Source: CAYLHS01 sp964496205 (lineage in GTDB: Bacteria; Actinomycetota; Acidimicrobiia; Spongiisociales; UBA4744). From it: a stretch of 38,483 bases of DNA. The DNA is taken from NCBI GenBank assembly GCA_964496205.1, contig CAZBXV010000019.1, positions 1 through 38,483 on the forward strand, read 5' to 3'. The notes below the pieces were generated by a model. It was not told where the DNA came from. It saw only the letters and a list, made by a program, of their open reading frames with translations, and searched no databases. A program made the translations under genes and the position numbers. Below, piece by piece: positions 29,949 to 38,364 of the stretch (positions are counted from its first letter, which is position 1; each line of letters opens with the position of its first letter).

Positions 29949-31646
29949 ATGAGCGATGTTGCACGCCTCCAAGTGATCATCGACGACCTCGAGGGACAGG
30001 TCGCACGTCTGCAAACGGACGCGGAACGCGTCGGCGGCCTCGAACGCCAGATCTCGGAGATGAGACTTCAGCTCGACACGGCGGTCTCGCGCAACGAACG
30101 TCTCACCGGCGTTCTGACCGAAGCGCGGGAACAACTGGCGATGCTTCGAGAAGAAATCGAGAAGCTGTCGTCGCCACCGAACCAGTTCGGCACGGTCACC
30201 CAGGTCAACGCCGACGGAACGGTCGACGTGATGACCGCCGGCAGGAGACTGCGGGTGACCGCACAGCCGTCGGTCGAGGTCAAGCAACTCGAACGAGGCC
30301 AGGATGTGCTTCTGAACGAGTCGATGAACATCGTCGACGTGCGCAACTTCCAGCAGGCTGGCGAAGTGGTCACCGTCAAGGAGCGGTTGGATGCCAACAG
30401 GCTCGTCGTTATCGGCCGGGGTGACGAGGAGAAAGTCGTTGAAATCGCCGAGCCACTCGTCCGTGAGTCGCTGCGGGCAGGCGACGCGGTGCGGGCAGAT
30501 ACGCGCAGCGGTCTGGTTCTCGAGAAGCTCGAGCGACCCGAGGTGCAGGAGCTGATCCTCGAGGAGGTCCCGGACGTGACCTACGAACAGGTTGGCGGCC
30601 TGCGCGAGCAGATCGAGGCAATTCGCGACGCTGTTGAACTTCCATACGTGCACAAAGCCCTCTTCGAGGACTACGGACTGGAAGCTCCCAAAGGCGTTCT
30701 GCTATACGGACCACCCGGATGCGGCAAGACCCTTATCGCGAAAGCTGTGGCCAACAGCCTCGCCCAGAAGGTAGCCGAACGAAGCCGGCGCTCAGACGCC
30801 AAGTCGTATTTCCTGAACGTGAAAGGTCCGGAGCTCCTCAACAAGTACGTGGGGGAGACCGAACGTCAGATCCGTCTGATCTTCGCCAGAGCCAAGGAGA
30901 AATCCGACCAAGGTGTGCCGGTGATCGTGTTCTTCGACGAGATGGATTCGCTGTTCCGTACGAGAGGCACGGGCGTGTCATCGGACATGGAGTCGACGGT
31001 TGTGCCGCAGCTCCTCTCCGAACTCGACGGTGTGGAAAGCCTGAAGAATGTGATCGTCATCGGCGCATCGAACCGGGAGGATCTGATCGACCCGGCGATC
31101 CTGCGACCGGGCCGTCTCGACGTAAAGATCAAGATCGACCGGCCGGACGAAGACTCGGCCCTTCAGATCTTCCGCATCTACCTTGGCACAGACGTCCCAC
31201 TCGACGAGGCCGAGATGGCAAAGCACGGTGGGAGCCGTGACGACATGGTGTCCGAAATGATCCAGCGGACCGTGGACCGGATGTACGCCACCAGCGATGA
31301 CAACAAGTTCCTCGAGGTCACCTATGCCAACGGTGACCGGGAGCTGCTCTACTTCAAGGACTTCTCGAGCGGAGCGATGATCCAGAACATCGTGAGTCGA
31401 GCGAAGAAAGAAGCGATCAAGCGGGAAATCGAGGGTGGTCCGAGAGGGCTGCGCACCGACGATCTACTGGAAGCGATCCGAAACGAGTTCGCCGAGCACG
31501 AAGACCTGCCCAACACGACCAACCCGGACGACTGGGCGAAGGTGTCCGGAAAGAAAGGCGAGCGGATCGTCTACGTTCGAACCCTGGTTCGTGGGGAGGA
31601 CAAGTCGAAGAGGATCGAAACCGCAACAACCGGCCAGTACCTCTGA
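29949..31646 (+). CDS. arc: Proteasomal ATPase ARC/Mpa
   Basis: This 565-residue AAA+ ring ATPase recognises pupylated proteins and threads them into the proteasome. Residues 1-70 form a coiled coil (VARLQVIIDDLEGQVARLQ) that binds Pup; 78-200 are two OB folds; the AAA+ domain has Walker A GPPGCGKT near 255, Walker B VIVFFDEMDS near 325, and NREDLIDPAILRPGRLD. The C-terminus ends TGQYL, the penultimate-tyrosine tail that docks on the 20S core. ATG 29949 is chosen because the coiled coil starts there and a -10 box lies 9 nt upstream. It is the first gene of the arc-dop-pup-prcB-prcA run. Confidence 0.93.
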   Translation: MSDVARLQVIIDDLEGQVARLQTDAERVGGLERQISEMRLQLDTAVSRNERLTGVLTEAREQLAMLREEIEKLSSPPNQFGTVTQVNADGTVDVMTAGRRLRVTAQPSVEVKQLERGQDVLLNESMNIVDVRNFQQAGEVVTVKERLDANRLVVIGRGDEEKVVEIAEPLVRESLRAGDAVRADTRSGLVLEKLERPEVQELILEEVPDVTYEQVGGLREQIEAIRDAVELPYVHKALFEDYGLEAPKGVLLYGPPGCGKTLIAKAVANSLAQKVAERSRRSDAKSYFLNVKGPELLNKYVGETERQIRLIFARAKEKSDQGVPVIVFFDEMDSLFRTRGTGVSSDMESTVVPQLLSELDGVESLKNVIVIGASNREDLIDPAILRPGRLDVKIKIDRPDEDSALQIFRIYLGTDVPLDEAEMAKHGGSRDDMVSEMIQRTVDRMYATSDDNKFLEVTYANGDRELLYFKDFSSGAMIQNIVSRAKKEAIKREIEGGPRGLRTDDLLEAIRNEFAEHEDLPNTTNPDDWAKVSGKKGERIVYVRTLVRGEDKSKRIETATTGQYL

Positions 31647-31653
31647 GGTTCAC

Positions 31654-33138
31654 ATGGAACTCGGTGCCGATCACCACAAAGAGCGTTCTACCGTGCTCGG
31701 TACCGAAACCGAGTTCGGCATAACGGTGCGGGGACAGGTCGATGCCAGCCCTGTGCTCACGTCGGGTCTCGTGGTCCAGGCTTCACCAGACGGCATCCCT
31801 GTCCGCTGGTCGGTGGGTGAAGAGTCTCCCGGGCGGGATGCCCGCGGGTTCACGACGACCATCGATGTCGATCCCGAGGCCCTCAACGCGCTTCTCACCA
31901 ACGGGGCAAGGCTGTACGTCGACCATGCCCACCCCGAGTACTCGACACCCGAATGCCTTGGCGCCTTGGAGGCGGCCCTCCACGACAAGGCCGGCGAGGT
32001 CGTGCTCGCGAGAGCCGCCCAGGCGGCAGGCACACTCGTGTCGCCAGGCGAAGCGGTTTCCATCTACAAGAACAACAGCGACGGCAAGGGCAACTCCTAC
32101 GGGGCTCACGAGAACTATCTCGTCAGCCGGGACGTGCCGTTCGACGACATCGTCGACTATCTGACAACGTTCCTCGTCACACGACAGGTCTTCAGCGGAT
32201 CCGGCAAGGTCGGCGCCGAGAACGGGCGGCCAGACGTACCGTTCCAGATCAGCCAGAGGGCCGACTTCTTCGAAGCTCGGGTCGGGTTGGAGACCACGAT
32301 TCGCCGACCCATCATCAACACGAGAGACGAACCGCACAGTGATCCCAAGAGGTACCGGAGGCTTCATGTGATCATCGGAGACGCGACCCGTTCGGAGCCT
32401 CAGACGTTCTTGAAGCTCGGGGCGACGGCGCTCATGCTGTCTGCGATCGCCGACCGGGCCCTGCCCGACTCGCTGGAACTCGACGATCCGGTGGAGGCGA
32501 CCTGGAAGATAAGTCACGACCCCACGCTTTCGGTGAGGGTCCCGCTACGCGATGGAACATCCGCCACGGCCCTGGAACTGCAATGGCAGTATTTCGAGTG
32601 GCTGAGCAAGTACTCGGAGGCGGTGTCGAGGTCGGAAGATGGCCTCATGGAGCTGTGGCGAGGCGTGCTCGAAGACCTGGACGGCGACCCCCTTCGAACC
32701 GCCGACCGCCTCGATTGGACGGCGAAACTTCGAATGATCGATGCGTATCGATCACGCGAAGACCTCGACTGGGATCACGCGAAGCTTCGTGCACTCGACT
32801 TGCAGTACCACGACGTCGATGCCTCGAGAGGTCTCTACGACCGGTTGGTTGCGCGAGGGGCGATACAGAGGCTGTTCACCGATGAACAGATTGCAGCGGC
32901 CACCCACACACCACCCGAGGACACTCGCGCCTACTTCAGGGGCCGATGTGTCGGCCAGTTCGGAGAGTCGATCCGATCCGCCAACTGGGACGCGCTCGTG
33001 TTCGACACAGGCGGAGCCACAGACACGAGGGTGCCTATGATGGATCCACTGAAAGGGACTGCCGAGCGGGTAGCCCAGCTGTTCGACGTCACGAACGATG
33101 TGACGTCGTTGATCGGCGCACTAGGAAGTCCATCATGA
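31654..33138 (+). CDS. dop: Depupylase/deamidase Dop
   Basis: The 494-residue carboxylate-amine-ligase-like enzyme removes Pup from substrates. LGTETEFGI starts the fold (Mg-binding glutamates at 18 and 20), TNGARLYVDHAHPEYSTPEC carries the catalytic Asp90, and KNNSDGKGNSYGAHENY binds ATP. The insertion of about 35 residues at 40-67 that PafA lacks (VQASPDGIPVRWSVGEESPG) is the Dop loop and separates it from PafA. ATG 31654 follows the arc stop by 7 nt; the longer frame from 31435 lies within arc. Because Pup here already ends in Glu, Dop's deamidation step is not needed for charging; depupylation and Pup recycling should be its main job. Confidence 0.93.
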   Translation: MELGADHHKERSTVLGTETEFGITVRGQVDASPVLTSGLVVQASPDGIPVRWSVGEESPGRDARGFTTTIDVDPEALNALLTNGARLYVDHAHPEYSTPECLGALEAALHDKAGEVVLARAAQAAGTLVSPGEAVSIYKNNSDGKGNSYGAHENYLVSRDVPFDDIVDYLTTFLVTRQVFSGSGKVGAENGRPDVPFQISQRADFFEARVGLETTIRRPIINTRDEPHSDPKRYRRLHVIIGDATRSEPQTFLKLGATALMLSAIADRALPDSLELDDPVEATWKISHDPTLSVRVPLRDGTSATALELQWQYFEWLSKYSEAVSRSEDGLMELWRGVLEDLDGDPLRTADRLDWTAKLRMIDAYRSREDLDWDHAKLRALDLQYHDVDASRGLYDRLVARGAIQRLFTDEQIAAATHTPPEDTRAYFRGRCVGQFGESIRSANWDALVFDTGGATDTRVPMMDPLKGTAERVAQLFDVTNDVTSLIGALGSPS

Positions 33139-33320
33139 GCGATCAGGTTCGAAAGCAACACCCGACTCACGAAGAAGAAGCAGCCGACGAGCAGGGGGCG
33201 CCGCCGGCGCCCGGCGTCAACACCGACGACATCGACGATCTGCTCGACGAGATCGACGATGTGCTCGAAGAGAATGCCGAGGAGTTCGTTCGCAACTACG
33301 TCCAGAAGGGCGGCGAATGA
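33135..33320 (+). CDS. pup: Prokaryotic ubiquitin-like protein Pup
   Basis: The 61-residue disordered, acidic modifier is attached to substrate lysines by PafA and read by the ARC coiled coil. The helix-forming DDIDDLLDEIDDVLEENAEE region and the C-terminus FVRNYVQKGGE match the family. The last residue is Glu, not Gln, so no deamidation is required before ligation. ATG 33135 overlaps the dop stop (ATGA), and its own stop overlaps the prcB start, so dop-pup-prcB are translationally coupled. A real gene despite its size. Confidence 0.95.
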   Translation: MSDQVRKQHPTHEEEAADEQGAPPAPGVNTDDIDDLLDEIDDVLEENAEEFVRNYVQKGGE

Positions 33321-34075
33321 CGGATAATCCGACATCCAGCTTCACCGACCTCCTCGTGTCGCTCGGGCTCGAGCCCAAATGGGAACTGGGCGATCGTGGG
33401 CCGCTGGACGCACCCGTCGCGACGACGGTGCTTGCGTTGCGGTTCGAAGACGGTGTGGTGATGATCGGAGATCGTCAGGCGACCGAAGGCCACCTGGTCG
33501 CTCACAGGATGATCAGGAAAGTGTTCGAAGCGGATCGCTACTCGGCCGTCGCCATATCGGGCACCGCGGGAATCGCGGTCGACTTGGTGACGCTCTTCCA
33601 AACCGAACTCGAACACTACGAGAAGCTCGAAGGCACTCGCCTGAGTCTCGAGGGCAAGGCCACCTACCTCGGCAGGATGGTTCGGCAGCAGCTCCCACTG
33701 GTGTTCCAAGGATTCGTGGTGGTTCCCCTGTTCGCAGGCTATGACGAGGGCGTACACGTCGGGAGGCTCTACACGTTCGACGTTGTCGGCGGTCGGTACG
33801 AAGAACAGGAGTACGGCGCAACAGGGTCGGGTGGACGCGATGCGAAGGCGTATCTGCGCACCGCGTACCGGCCCGAACTCGATGAGGCGTCCGCCTTGGA
33901 CATCGGGGTGCGAGCGCTTGTCGCAGCAGCCCAGGAAGACACGGCGACAGGTGGCCCTGACCTCGTTCGAGGCATTTTGCCCAATGTGGTGACCGTCACC
34001 GAGCAGGGATTCCGAGAAGTCGAGGATGAGCGCGTACATGAACTTGCCACCGCCGCGCTGGAGAGCATCCGATGA
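33317..34075 (+). CDS. prcB: 20S proteasome beta subunit, catalytic
   Basis: The 252-residue precursor is expected to lose about the first 35 residues to expose the N-terminal threonine: ...APVA|TTVLALRFEDGVVMIGDRQAT. Thr36 is the nucleophile, Asp near 52 (GDRQAT) and Lys near 69 (MIRKVF) complete the catalytic set. The residue before the cut is Ala instead of the usual Gly. The fold continues through YLGRMVRQQLPLVFQGF to ATGSGGRDAKAYLRTAY. It is the only beta subunit in the window and forms two heptameric rings with PrcA. Confidence 0.93.
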   Translation: MTDNPTSSFTDLLVSLGLEPKWELGDRGPLDAPVATTVLALRFEDGVVMIGDRQATEGHLVAHRMIRKVFEADRYSAVAISGTAGIAVDLVTLFQTELEHYEKLEGTRLSLEGKATYLGRMVRQQLPLVFQGFVVVPLFAGYDEGVHVGRLYTFDVVGGRYEEQEYGATGSGGRDAKAYLRTAYRPELDEASALDIGVRALVAAAQEDTATGGPDLVRGILPNVVTVTEQGFREVEDERVHELATAALESIR

Positions 34076-34746
34076 GCGTTCCGTTCTACGTTCCGCCAGA
34101 GCAACTCGTCAAGGATCGTGCCGAGTTCGCCAGGAAGGGAATCGCTCGTGGCCGGTCCATCGTCGCGCTCGAATACGACCAGGGCATCCTTGTCCTTGCC
34201 GAGAACCCCAGTGCCACCTTGCACAAGATCAGCGAGATCTACGATCGTGTGGCGTTCGCCGGTGTCGGCAGGTTCAATGAGTTCGAGAGCCTCCGGGTGG
34301 CCGGAACACGCCACGCCGATCTGCGCGGCTACCTGTACAGCAGGGCAGACGTGAACGCCAAAAGTCTCGCAAACGCTTTCTCGCAGACCCTCGGGAACAC
34401 GTTCACGCATGAGGTCAAGCCCTACGAGGTCGAGGTTCTCGTCGCGGAGCTCGGCCATAATGAGAGCCCGAACCACCTCTACCACATCACGTACGACGGC
34501 ACCCTCTCAGATGAACGCCACGTGTGTGCAATTGGGGGCCAGGCAGAGGCACTCGACACGGTGCTGAGAGGTTCCGAATTCACACCCCGGCCGCTCGCAG
34601 CCACCATCCGCCAGGCGGCAGACGCCTTCGGCCAGGTGTTCGAGCGCGAGGTCGATGGTTGGGAGGCGGCAGTGCTCGAAACGGTGGAGCGCCGTCGCAC
34701 ATTCCGGCGACTGACCGACGAGGAAGTCACATCGGCGCTGGCCTGA
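34072..34746 (+). CDS. prcA: 20S proteasome alpha subunit
   Basis: The 224-residue subunit forms the outer rings and the gate. The N-terminal MSVPFYVPPEQLVKDRAEFARKGIARGRSIVAL is the gate-to-H0 region; ALEYDQGILVLAENPSATLHKISEIYDRVAFAGVG is the typical alpha core. There is no catalytic Thr. The start overlaps the prcB stop by 4 nt. The C-terminus is RRLTDEEVTSALA. The 16-nt gap to pafA holds a -10 box for the next unit. Confidence 0.93.
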   Translation: MSVPFYVPPEQLVKDRAEFARKGIARGRSIVALEYDQGILVLAENPSATLHKISEIYDRVAFAGVGRFNEFESLRVAGTRHADLRGYLYSRADVNAKSLANAFSQTLGNTFTHEVKPYEVEVLVAELGHNESPNHLYHITYDGTLSDERHVCAIGGQAEALDTVLRGSEFTPRPLAATIRQAADAFGQVFEREVDGWEAAVLETVERRRTFRRLTDEEVTSALA

Positions 34747-34749
34747 ACG

Positions 34750-34755
34750 TACGCT
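34750..34755 (+). promoter_or_regulatory. -10 box of pafA
   Basis: TACGCT lies 7 nt before ATG 34763, in the 16-nt gap after prcA. It suggests pafA has its own leaderless promoter. Confidence 0.5.
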
Positions 34756-34762
34756 GAAGACG

Positions 34763-36118
34763 ATGCAGCGGCGGATCTACGGACTCGAGACCGAATACGG
34801 GGTCACCTGCACCCTGAGGGGTCAGCGTCGCCTGAGCCCGGACGAGGCAGCCCGATATCTGTTTCGTAGAGTGGTGAGTTGGGGGCGGTCATCGAACGTG
34901 TTCCTCGAAAATGGCGCGCGGCTGTACCTGGACGTCGGCAGTCATCCCGAGTACGCAACACCCGAGTGTGACACGCTCGAAGACCTCGTTGCAGCCGACA
35001 AAGCCGGCGAGCGCATCCTTCACGAACTGGCCGGTGAAGCCGAGACGCGTCTCCAGGAAGAAGGGATTCGTGGTGAGTTGTTCCTGTTCAAGAACAACAC
35101 CGATTCCGCAGGCAATTCGTACGGCTGTCACGAGAATTACCTGGTTACGAGGGATGCCGACTTCGCGGCGACGCTCGACGCGTTGCTTCCTTTCCTCGTC
35201 ACGAGACAGATCTACGCAGGAGCCGGCAAGCTGCTTCGCACCACCAGAGGGGTGCGGTACGCGATCTCCCAGCGTGCAGAACACGTCTGGGAGGGCGTCT
35301 CGTCGGCGACCACGAGGAGTCGACCGATCATCAACACCCGCGACGAGCCCCACGCCGAAGCGTCCCTGTTCAGGCGGCTTCACGTCATCGCCGGTGATTC
35401 CAACATGTCCGAAATCGTCACCTATGCCAAGGTGGGCGTCGTCGGGGCACTCCTCCAGATGATCGAAGAGGGAAGGCCTCTGAGAACACTCGAACTCGAA
35501 AACCCGATCCGTGCGATCAGAGAGATCAGTACCGACCCAACATGCAGACGGCGCGTGAGACTTGCCAATGGAAGAGAGCTTTCAGCCCTCGATATTCAGT
35601 GGGAGTACCTGGACGAGGTGAGTCGTTACGCGCGGGGCCACGGGTTCCCATCCTCCCTGCAAAGAGCGATCGAGTACTGGGAGCGCATGCTCGTAGGGAT
35701 CGAGCGGGATCCGATGACCCTGAACGACACCGTGGACTGGGTTGCCAAGTGGCAGCTCCTCGAGTCCTACAGGGCCCGCAACGCTCTCGCACTCACCGAC
35801 CCGAAACTGGCGATGATGGACTTGGCGTACCACAACATCGATCCTTCCCGGAGCCTCTACCACCTGCTCGTACGCAAGGGGCGGTTCCAGAGGGTGGTCA
35901 CCGATGAGGCCGTCGAACATGCCCGGGTAGCCCCGCCGGCCACGACCAGGGCACGTCTCAGAGGAGGCTTCATTCGGGCCGCCAAAGCCGCAGGACGCGA
36001 CTTCACGGTGGACTGGGTGCACCTCAAACTCAACGATCAGGCCAAGCGCACCGTCTTGTGCAAGGATCCGTTTGTTCACACCGACCGTCGAGTCGAACGT
36101 CTGATCGAAGATCTCTGA
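34763..36118 (+). CDS. pafA: Pup ligase PafA
   Basis: The 451-residue ligase activates the C-terminal Glu of Pup with ATP and joins it to a substrate lysine. YGLETEYGV gives E9 and E11 for Mg; GARLYLDVGSHPEYATPECD carries catalytic Asp57, the number known from mycobacterial PafA; FKNNTDSAGNSYGCHENY is the ATP-binding strand; RPIINTRDEPHAE and the C-terminal FTVDWVHLKLND region complete the fold. It lacks the Dop loop seen at 31654-33138, which distinguishes the paralogues. A TACGCT box 7 nt upstream suggests its own leaderless promoter. Confidence 0.94.
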   Translation: MQRRIYGLETEYGVTCTLRGQRRLSPDEAARYLFRRVVSWGRSSNVFLENGARLYLDVGSHPEYATPECDTLEDLVAADKAGERILHELAGEAETRLQEEGIRGELFLFKNNTDSAGNSYGCHENYLVTRDADFAATLDALLPFLVTRQIYAGAGKLLRTTRGVRYAISQRAEHVWEGVSSATTRSRPIINTRDEPHAEASLFRRLHVIAGDSNMSEIVTYAKVGVVGALLQMIEEGRPLRTLELENPIRAIREISTDPTCRRRVRLANGRELSALDIQWEYLDEVSRYARGHGFPSSLQRAIEYWERMLVGIERDPMTLNDTVDWVAKWQLLESYRARNALALTDPKLAMMDLAYHNIDPSRSLYHLLVRKGRFQRVVTDEAVEHARVAPPATTRARLRGGFIRAAKAAGRDFTVDWVHLKLNDQAKRTVLCKDPFVHTDRRVERLIEDL

Positions 36119-36127
36119 ACGGGATAC

Positions 36128-36156
36128 TTCAAAGCGAACCCACCGCTCCCTACAGT
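36128..36156 (+). promoter_or_regulatory. Promoter of pafBC
   Basis: TTCAAA (36128-36133) and TACAGT (36151-36156), 17 nt apart. The -10 box ends 9 nt before ATG 36166, again fitting leaderless transcription. Confidence 0.5.
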
Positions 36157-36165
36157 TGGCGACGA

Positions 36166-37074
36166 ATGCGGCGAGTCATCGAACGTCTCCTCAACCTGCT
36201 TGCGTTTCTCCTGACGGCAGAACGTCCCGTTACCGCCGAGGAGATCCGTGCAACGGTGGCCGGGTACGCAAACGAGTCTGACGAGGCGTTCCACCGGACA
36301 TTCGAGCGGGACAAAGCGCTGCTGCGCCGTATGGGCATCCCGCTCGAACTGGAGTTCACGGATGCCTGGGAAGTCGAAACCGGCTACGTACTGCACCCCG
36401 ACGCGTACCAGCTCCCCGATCCCAATCTCACTGACGAAGAGCGGGCGGCACTGTGGCTTGCAGCTCAGATCGTTCGCTTGGGCGGAAGACCGGCGGGACC
36501 CGATGCGCTCTTCAAGCTCGGTGGGGTCACGATGGCAGGCGGAGGCGAGCCTCTGGCGGCGAACCTCGGCATGGCCGCAGAAGACCTCGAGATAGCCTTC
36601 CGCGCTGCGACCGAGCGGAGGGAACTCGGTTTCCGCTATCACGATCGCGAGCGGCAGGTGCACCCGCTGGGAATCCTCCACCAGCGGGGACACTGGTATC
36701 TCGTCGCGATCGAAGGCGAAGTCCAGCGCTCGTTTCGGATCGACAAAGCTTCGAACCTCACAATGGGCGGGAGCGCCGATTCCTTCGAACGTCCGCCGGG
36801 ATTCAGCCTTCGGGACGCCGTACCGGTCGAACCGTGGGCGATCGGCGACGCCGACATGACTGCCAAGGTCACGTTCGACGCTGAAGCGGCCTGGTGGGCT
36901 CGACGGCAACTCGGAACTCAGGTCGTCGAAGCGCCAGACGGCTCCCTGGAAGCCACCATCCCCGTCGCGAACCCCGACGCATTCATCGGGTGGATACTCA
37001 GCTTCGAAGACAAGGCCGAGATACTCGAACCGCCGGAGTTGCGCGAAGCACTGGTCGAAAGGGTCCGGGGATGA
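36166..37074 (+). CDS. pafB: WYL-domain regulator PafB
   Basis: The 302-residue protein has an N-terminal winged helix-turn-helix (residues 1-75, RRVIERLLNLLAFLLTAERPVTAEEI) and then a WYL domain (about 140-225, HPLGILHQRGHWYLVAIEG and SFRIDKASNL). In mycobacteria PafB and PafC form one activator of DNA-damage genes that responds to single-stranded DNA; the same role is likely here. The pafC start overlaps its stop (ATGA), so the two are made together. ATG 36166 is preferred over the upstream extension because the HTH starts there and a -10 box precedes it. Confidence 0.88.
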   Translation: MRRVIERLLNLLAFLLTAERPVTAEEIRATVAGYANESDEAFHRTFERDKALLRRMGIPLELEFTDAWEVETGYVLHPDAYQLPDPNLTDEERAALWLAAQIVRLGGRPAGPDALFKLGGVTMAGGGEPLAANLGMAAEDLEIAFRAATERRELGFRYHDRERQVHPLGILHQRGHWYLVAIEGEVQRSFRIDKASNLTMGGSADSFERPPGFSLRDAVPVEPWAIGDADMTAKVTFDAEAAWWARRQLGTQVVEAPDGSLEATIPVANPDAFIGWILSFEDKAEILEPPELREALVERVRG

Positions 37075-37988
37075 GCAAGACGGCGCAACGCCTCACCAGG
37101 ATCCTTTCGATGGTGCCGTGGGTCATTGCCAACCCTGGTTCCACCGTGGCGGAGGTCCGCGAACGTTTCGGCTATACGCGAGACGAACTGATCGCGGACC
37201 TCAATCTCGTGTTCGTGTGCGGACTTCCGGGCTATGGACCCGGCGACCTCATGGTCGCCTATGTCGACGATGACGAAGTCGTGATCGACATGGCCGACTA
37301 CTTCTCACGCGCAGTGCGGCTCAGCACGTCCGAGGCCCTTGCGCTGCTCGCCGCGGCGGAGACTTTGATGGCCACCGAGCAGGCCCCCGCCGCCCTCACG
37401 AGCGCCGTCACCAAACTCGCCGGCGCGCTGGGCATCTCGCCAGACGAAACGATCGCCGTCGAAATCGAAGCAGAGAGCACGACGGTTGCGACGCTTCGAA
37501 CAGCAGCGCTGGAAGGCCACGTCGTCGATCTGACATACACGTCCCTCGGGAAGGGAGAGACGACGCGACGGCTGATAGAGCCGTGGTCCGTATTCACGAC
37601 CTTGGGGAACTGGTATGTCTCCGCCTACTGTCGCACAGCGAAGGCAGAACGAATCTTCCGAATCGATCGCATCAGGGAAGCTCGGGTCACCGACGAGACC
37701 TTCGTTCCGAATCCGAATCCGCCACTGCCGGAGGTTCGATACACGCCCTCGGAGGACGACGTCCACGCAACGATCCGTCTCGAACCCGGCGCAGCGTGGG
37801 TGGCCGACTACTACCCGGTCGATGTCGTTTCGGCCGATCCTCTCGTCGTTCGATTCTCGACATCCGATCCGGGAGTGGCGGCACGGCTCCTGGTTCGATT
37901 GGGCAGCACCGCAGCTCTTCTCGAGGGCGACGAGGTGGCCGACGCAACCGCCTCATTGCGCCAACGGATACTCACTAGATACAAGTGA
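37071..37988 (+). CDS. pafC: WYL-domain regulator PafC
   Basis: This 305-residue partner of PafB has a more divergent N-terminal winged helix (TAQRLTRILSMVPWVIANPGSTVAEVRERFG), a WYL domain near 130-235 with EPWSVFTTLGNWYVSAYCR and RIFRIDRIREA, and a C-terminal WCX-like region (DDVHATIRLEPGAAWVADYYPV). Together with PafB it should bind promoter DNA as a heterodimer. The ATGA overlap with pafB fits a 1:1 protein ratio. It closes the proteasome locus. Confidence 0.88.
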   Translation: MSKTAQRLTRILSMVPWVIANPGSTVAEVRERFGYTRDELIADLNLVFVCGLPGYGPGDLMVAYVDDDEVVIDMADYFSRAVRLSTSEALALLAAAETLMATEQAPAALTSAVTKLAGALGISPDETIAVEIEAESTTVATLRTAALEGHVVDLTYTSLGKGETTRRLIEPWSVFTTLGNWYVSAYCRTAKAERIFRIDRIREARVTDETFVPNPNPPLPEVRYTPSEDDVHATIRLEPGAAWVADYYPVDVVSADPLVVRFSTSDPGVAARLLVRLGSTAALLEGDEVADATASLRQRILTRYK

Positions 37989-38064
37989 CCATTTCCCATT
38001 AGTCACTACAGGCAGGCGCATCGTGGACCGATACACGCGTCATGAACGGTGAGCGGAGCGCCGA

Positions 38065-38364
38065 ATGACCACTATCAAGACGACGTGTGAACACTGCGGT
38101 GACATCGAGTTGCGCCCAGACGATCTGGCACTGGAACTCGACCCGACAGGAGACCAGGGCAGCTACCTATTTGTCTGTCCCGCGTGCGGAGGCCGCCAGC
38201 GGCGCCCAGCCAACAACCGAGTCGTCAACGTCCTGCTGGCAACCGGCGTCTCCTACGACGTCGTCGTCCCCGAACCAGGGCCGATCACCGATGACGAGAT
38301 TGAACGCTTCGTCGACGCACTCGACAGCGAAGAGGAATTCTGGCGGATACTCGCCTCGTTCTAG
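38065..38364 (+). CDS. Zinc-ribbon hypothetical protein
   Basis: The 99-residue acidic protein opens with TTIKTTCEHCGDIEL and continues FVCPACGGRQRRPANN: C8-x2-C11 and C38-x2-C41 form a zinc ribbon. The C-terminal half (ITDDEIERFVDALDSEEEFWRI) is helical and acidic, as in proteins that bind RNA polymerase or ribosomal partners, but no family is certain. GGTGAGCGGAG lies before ATG 38065. It follows pafC by 76 nt; tatA, which sometimes follows pafC in relatives, is not seen in the remaining bases. Confidence 0.75.
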   Translation: MTTIKTTCEHCGDIELRPDDLALELDPTGDQGSYLFVCPACGGRQRRPANNRVVNVLLATGVSYDVVVPEPGPITDDEIERFVDALDSEEEFWRILASF

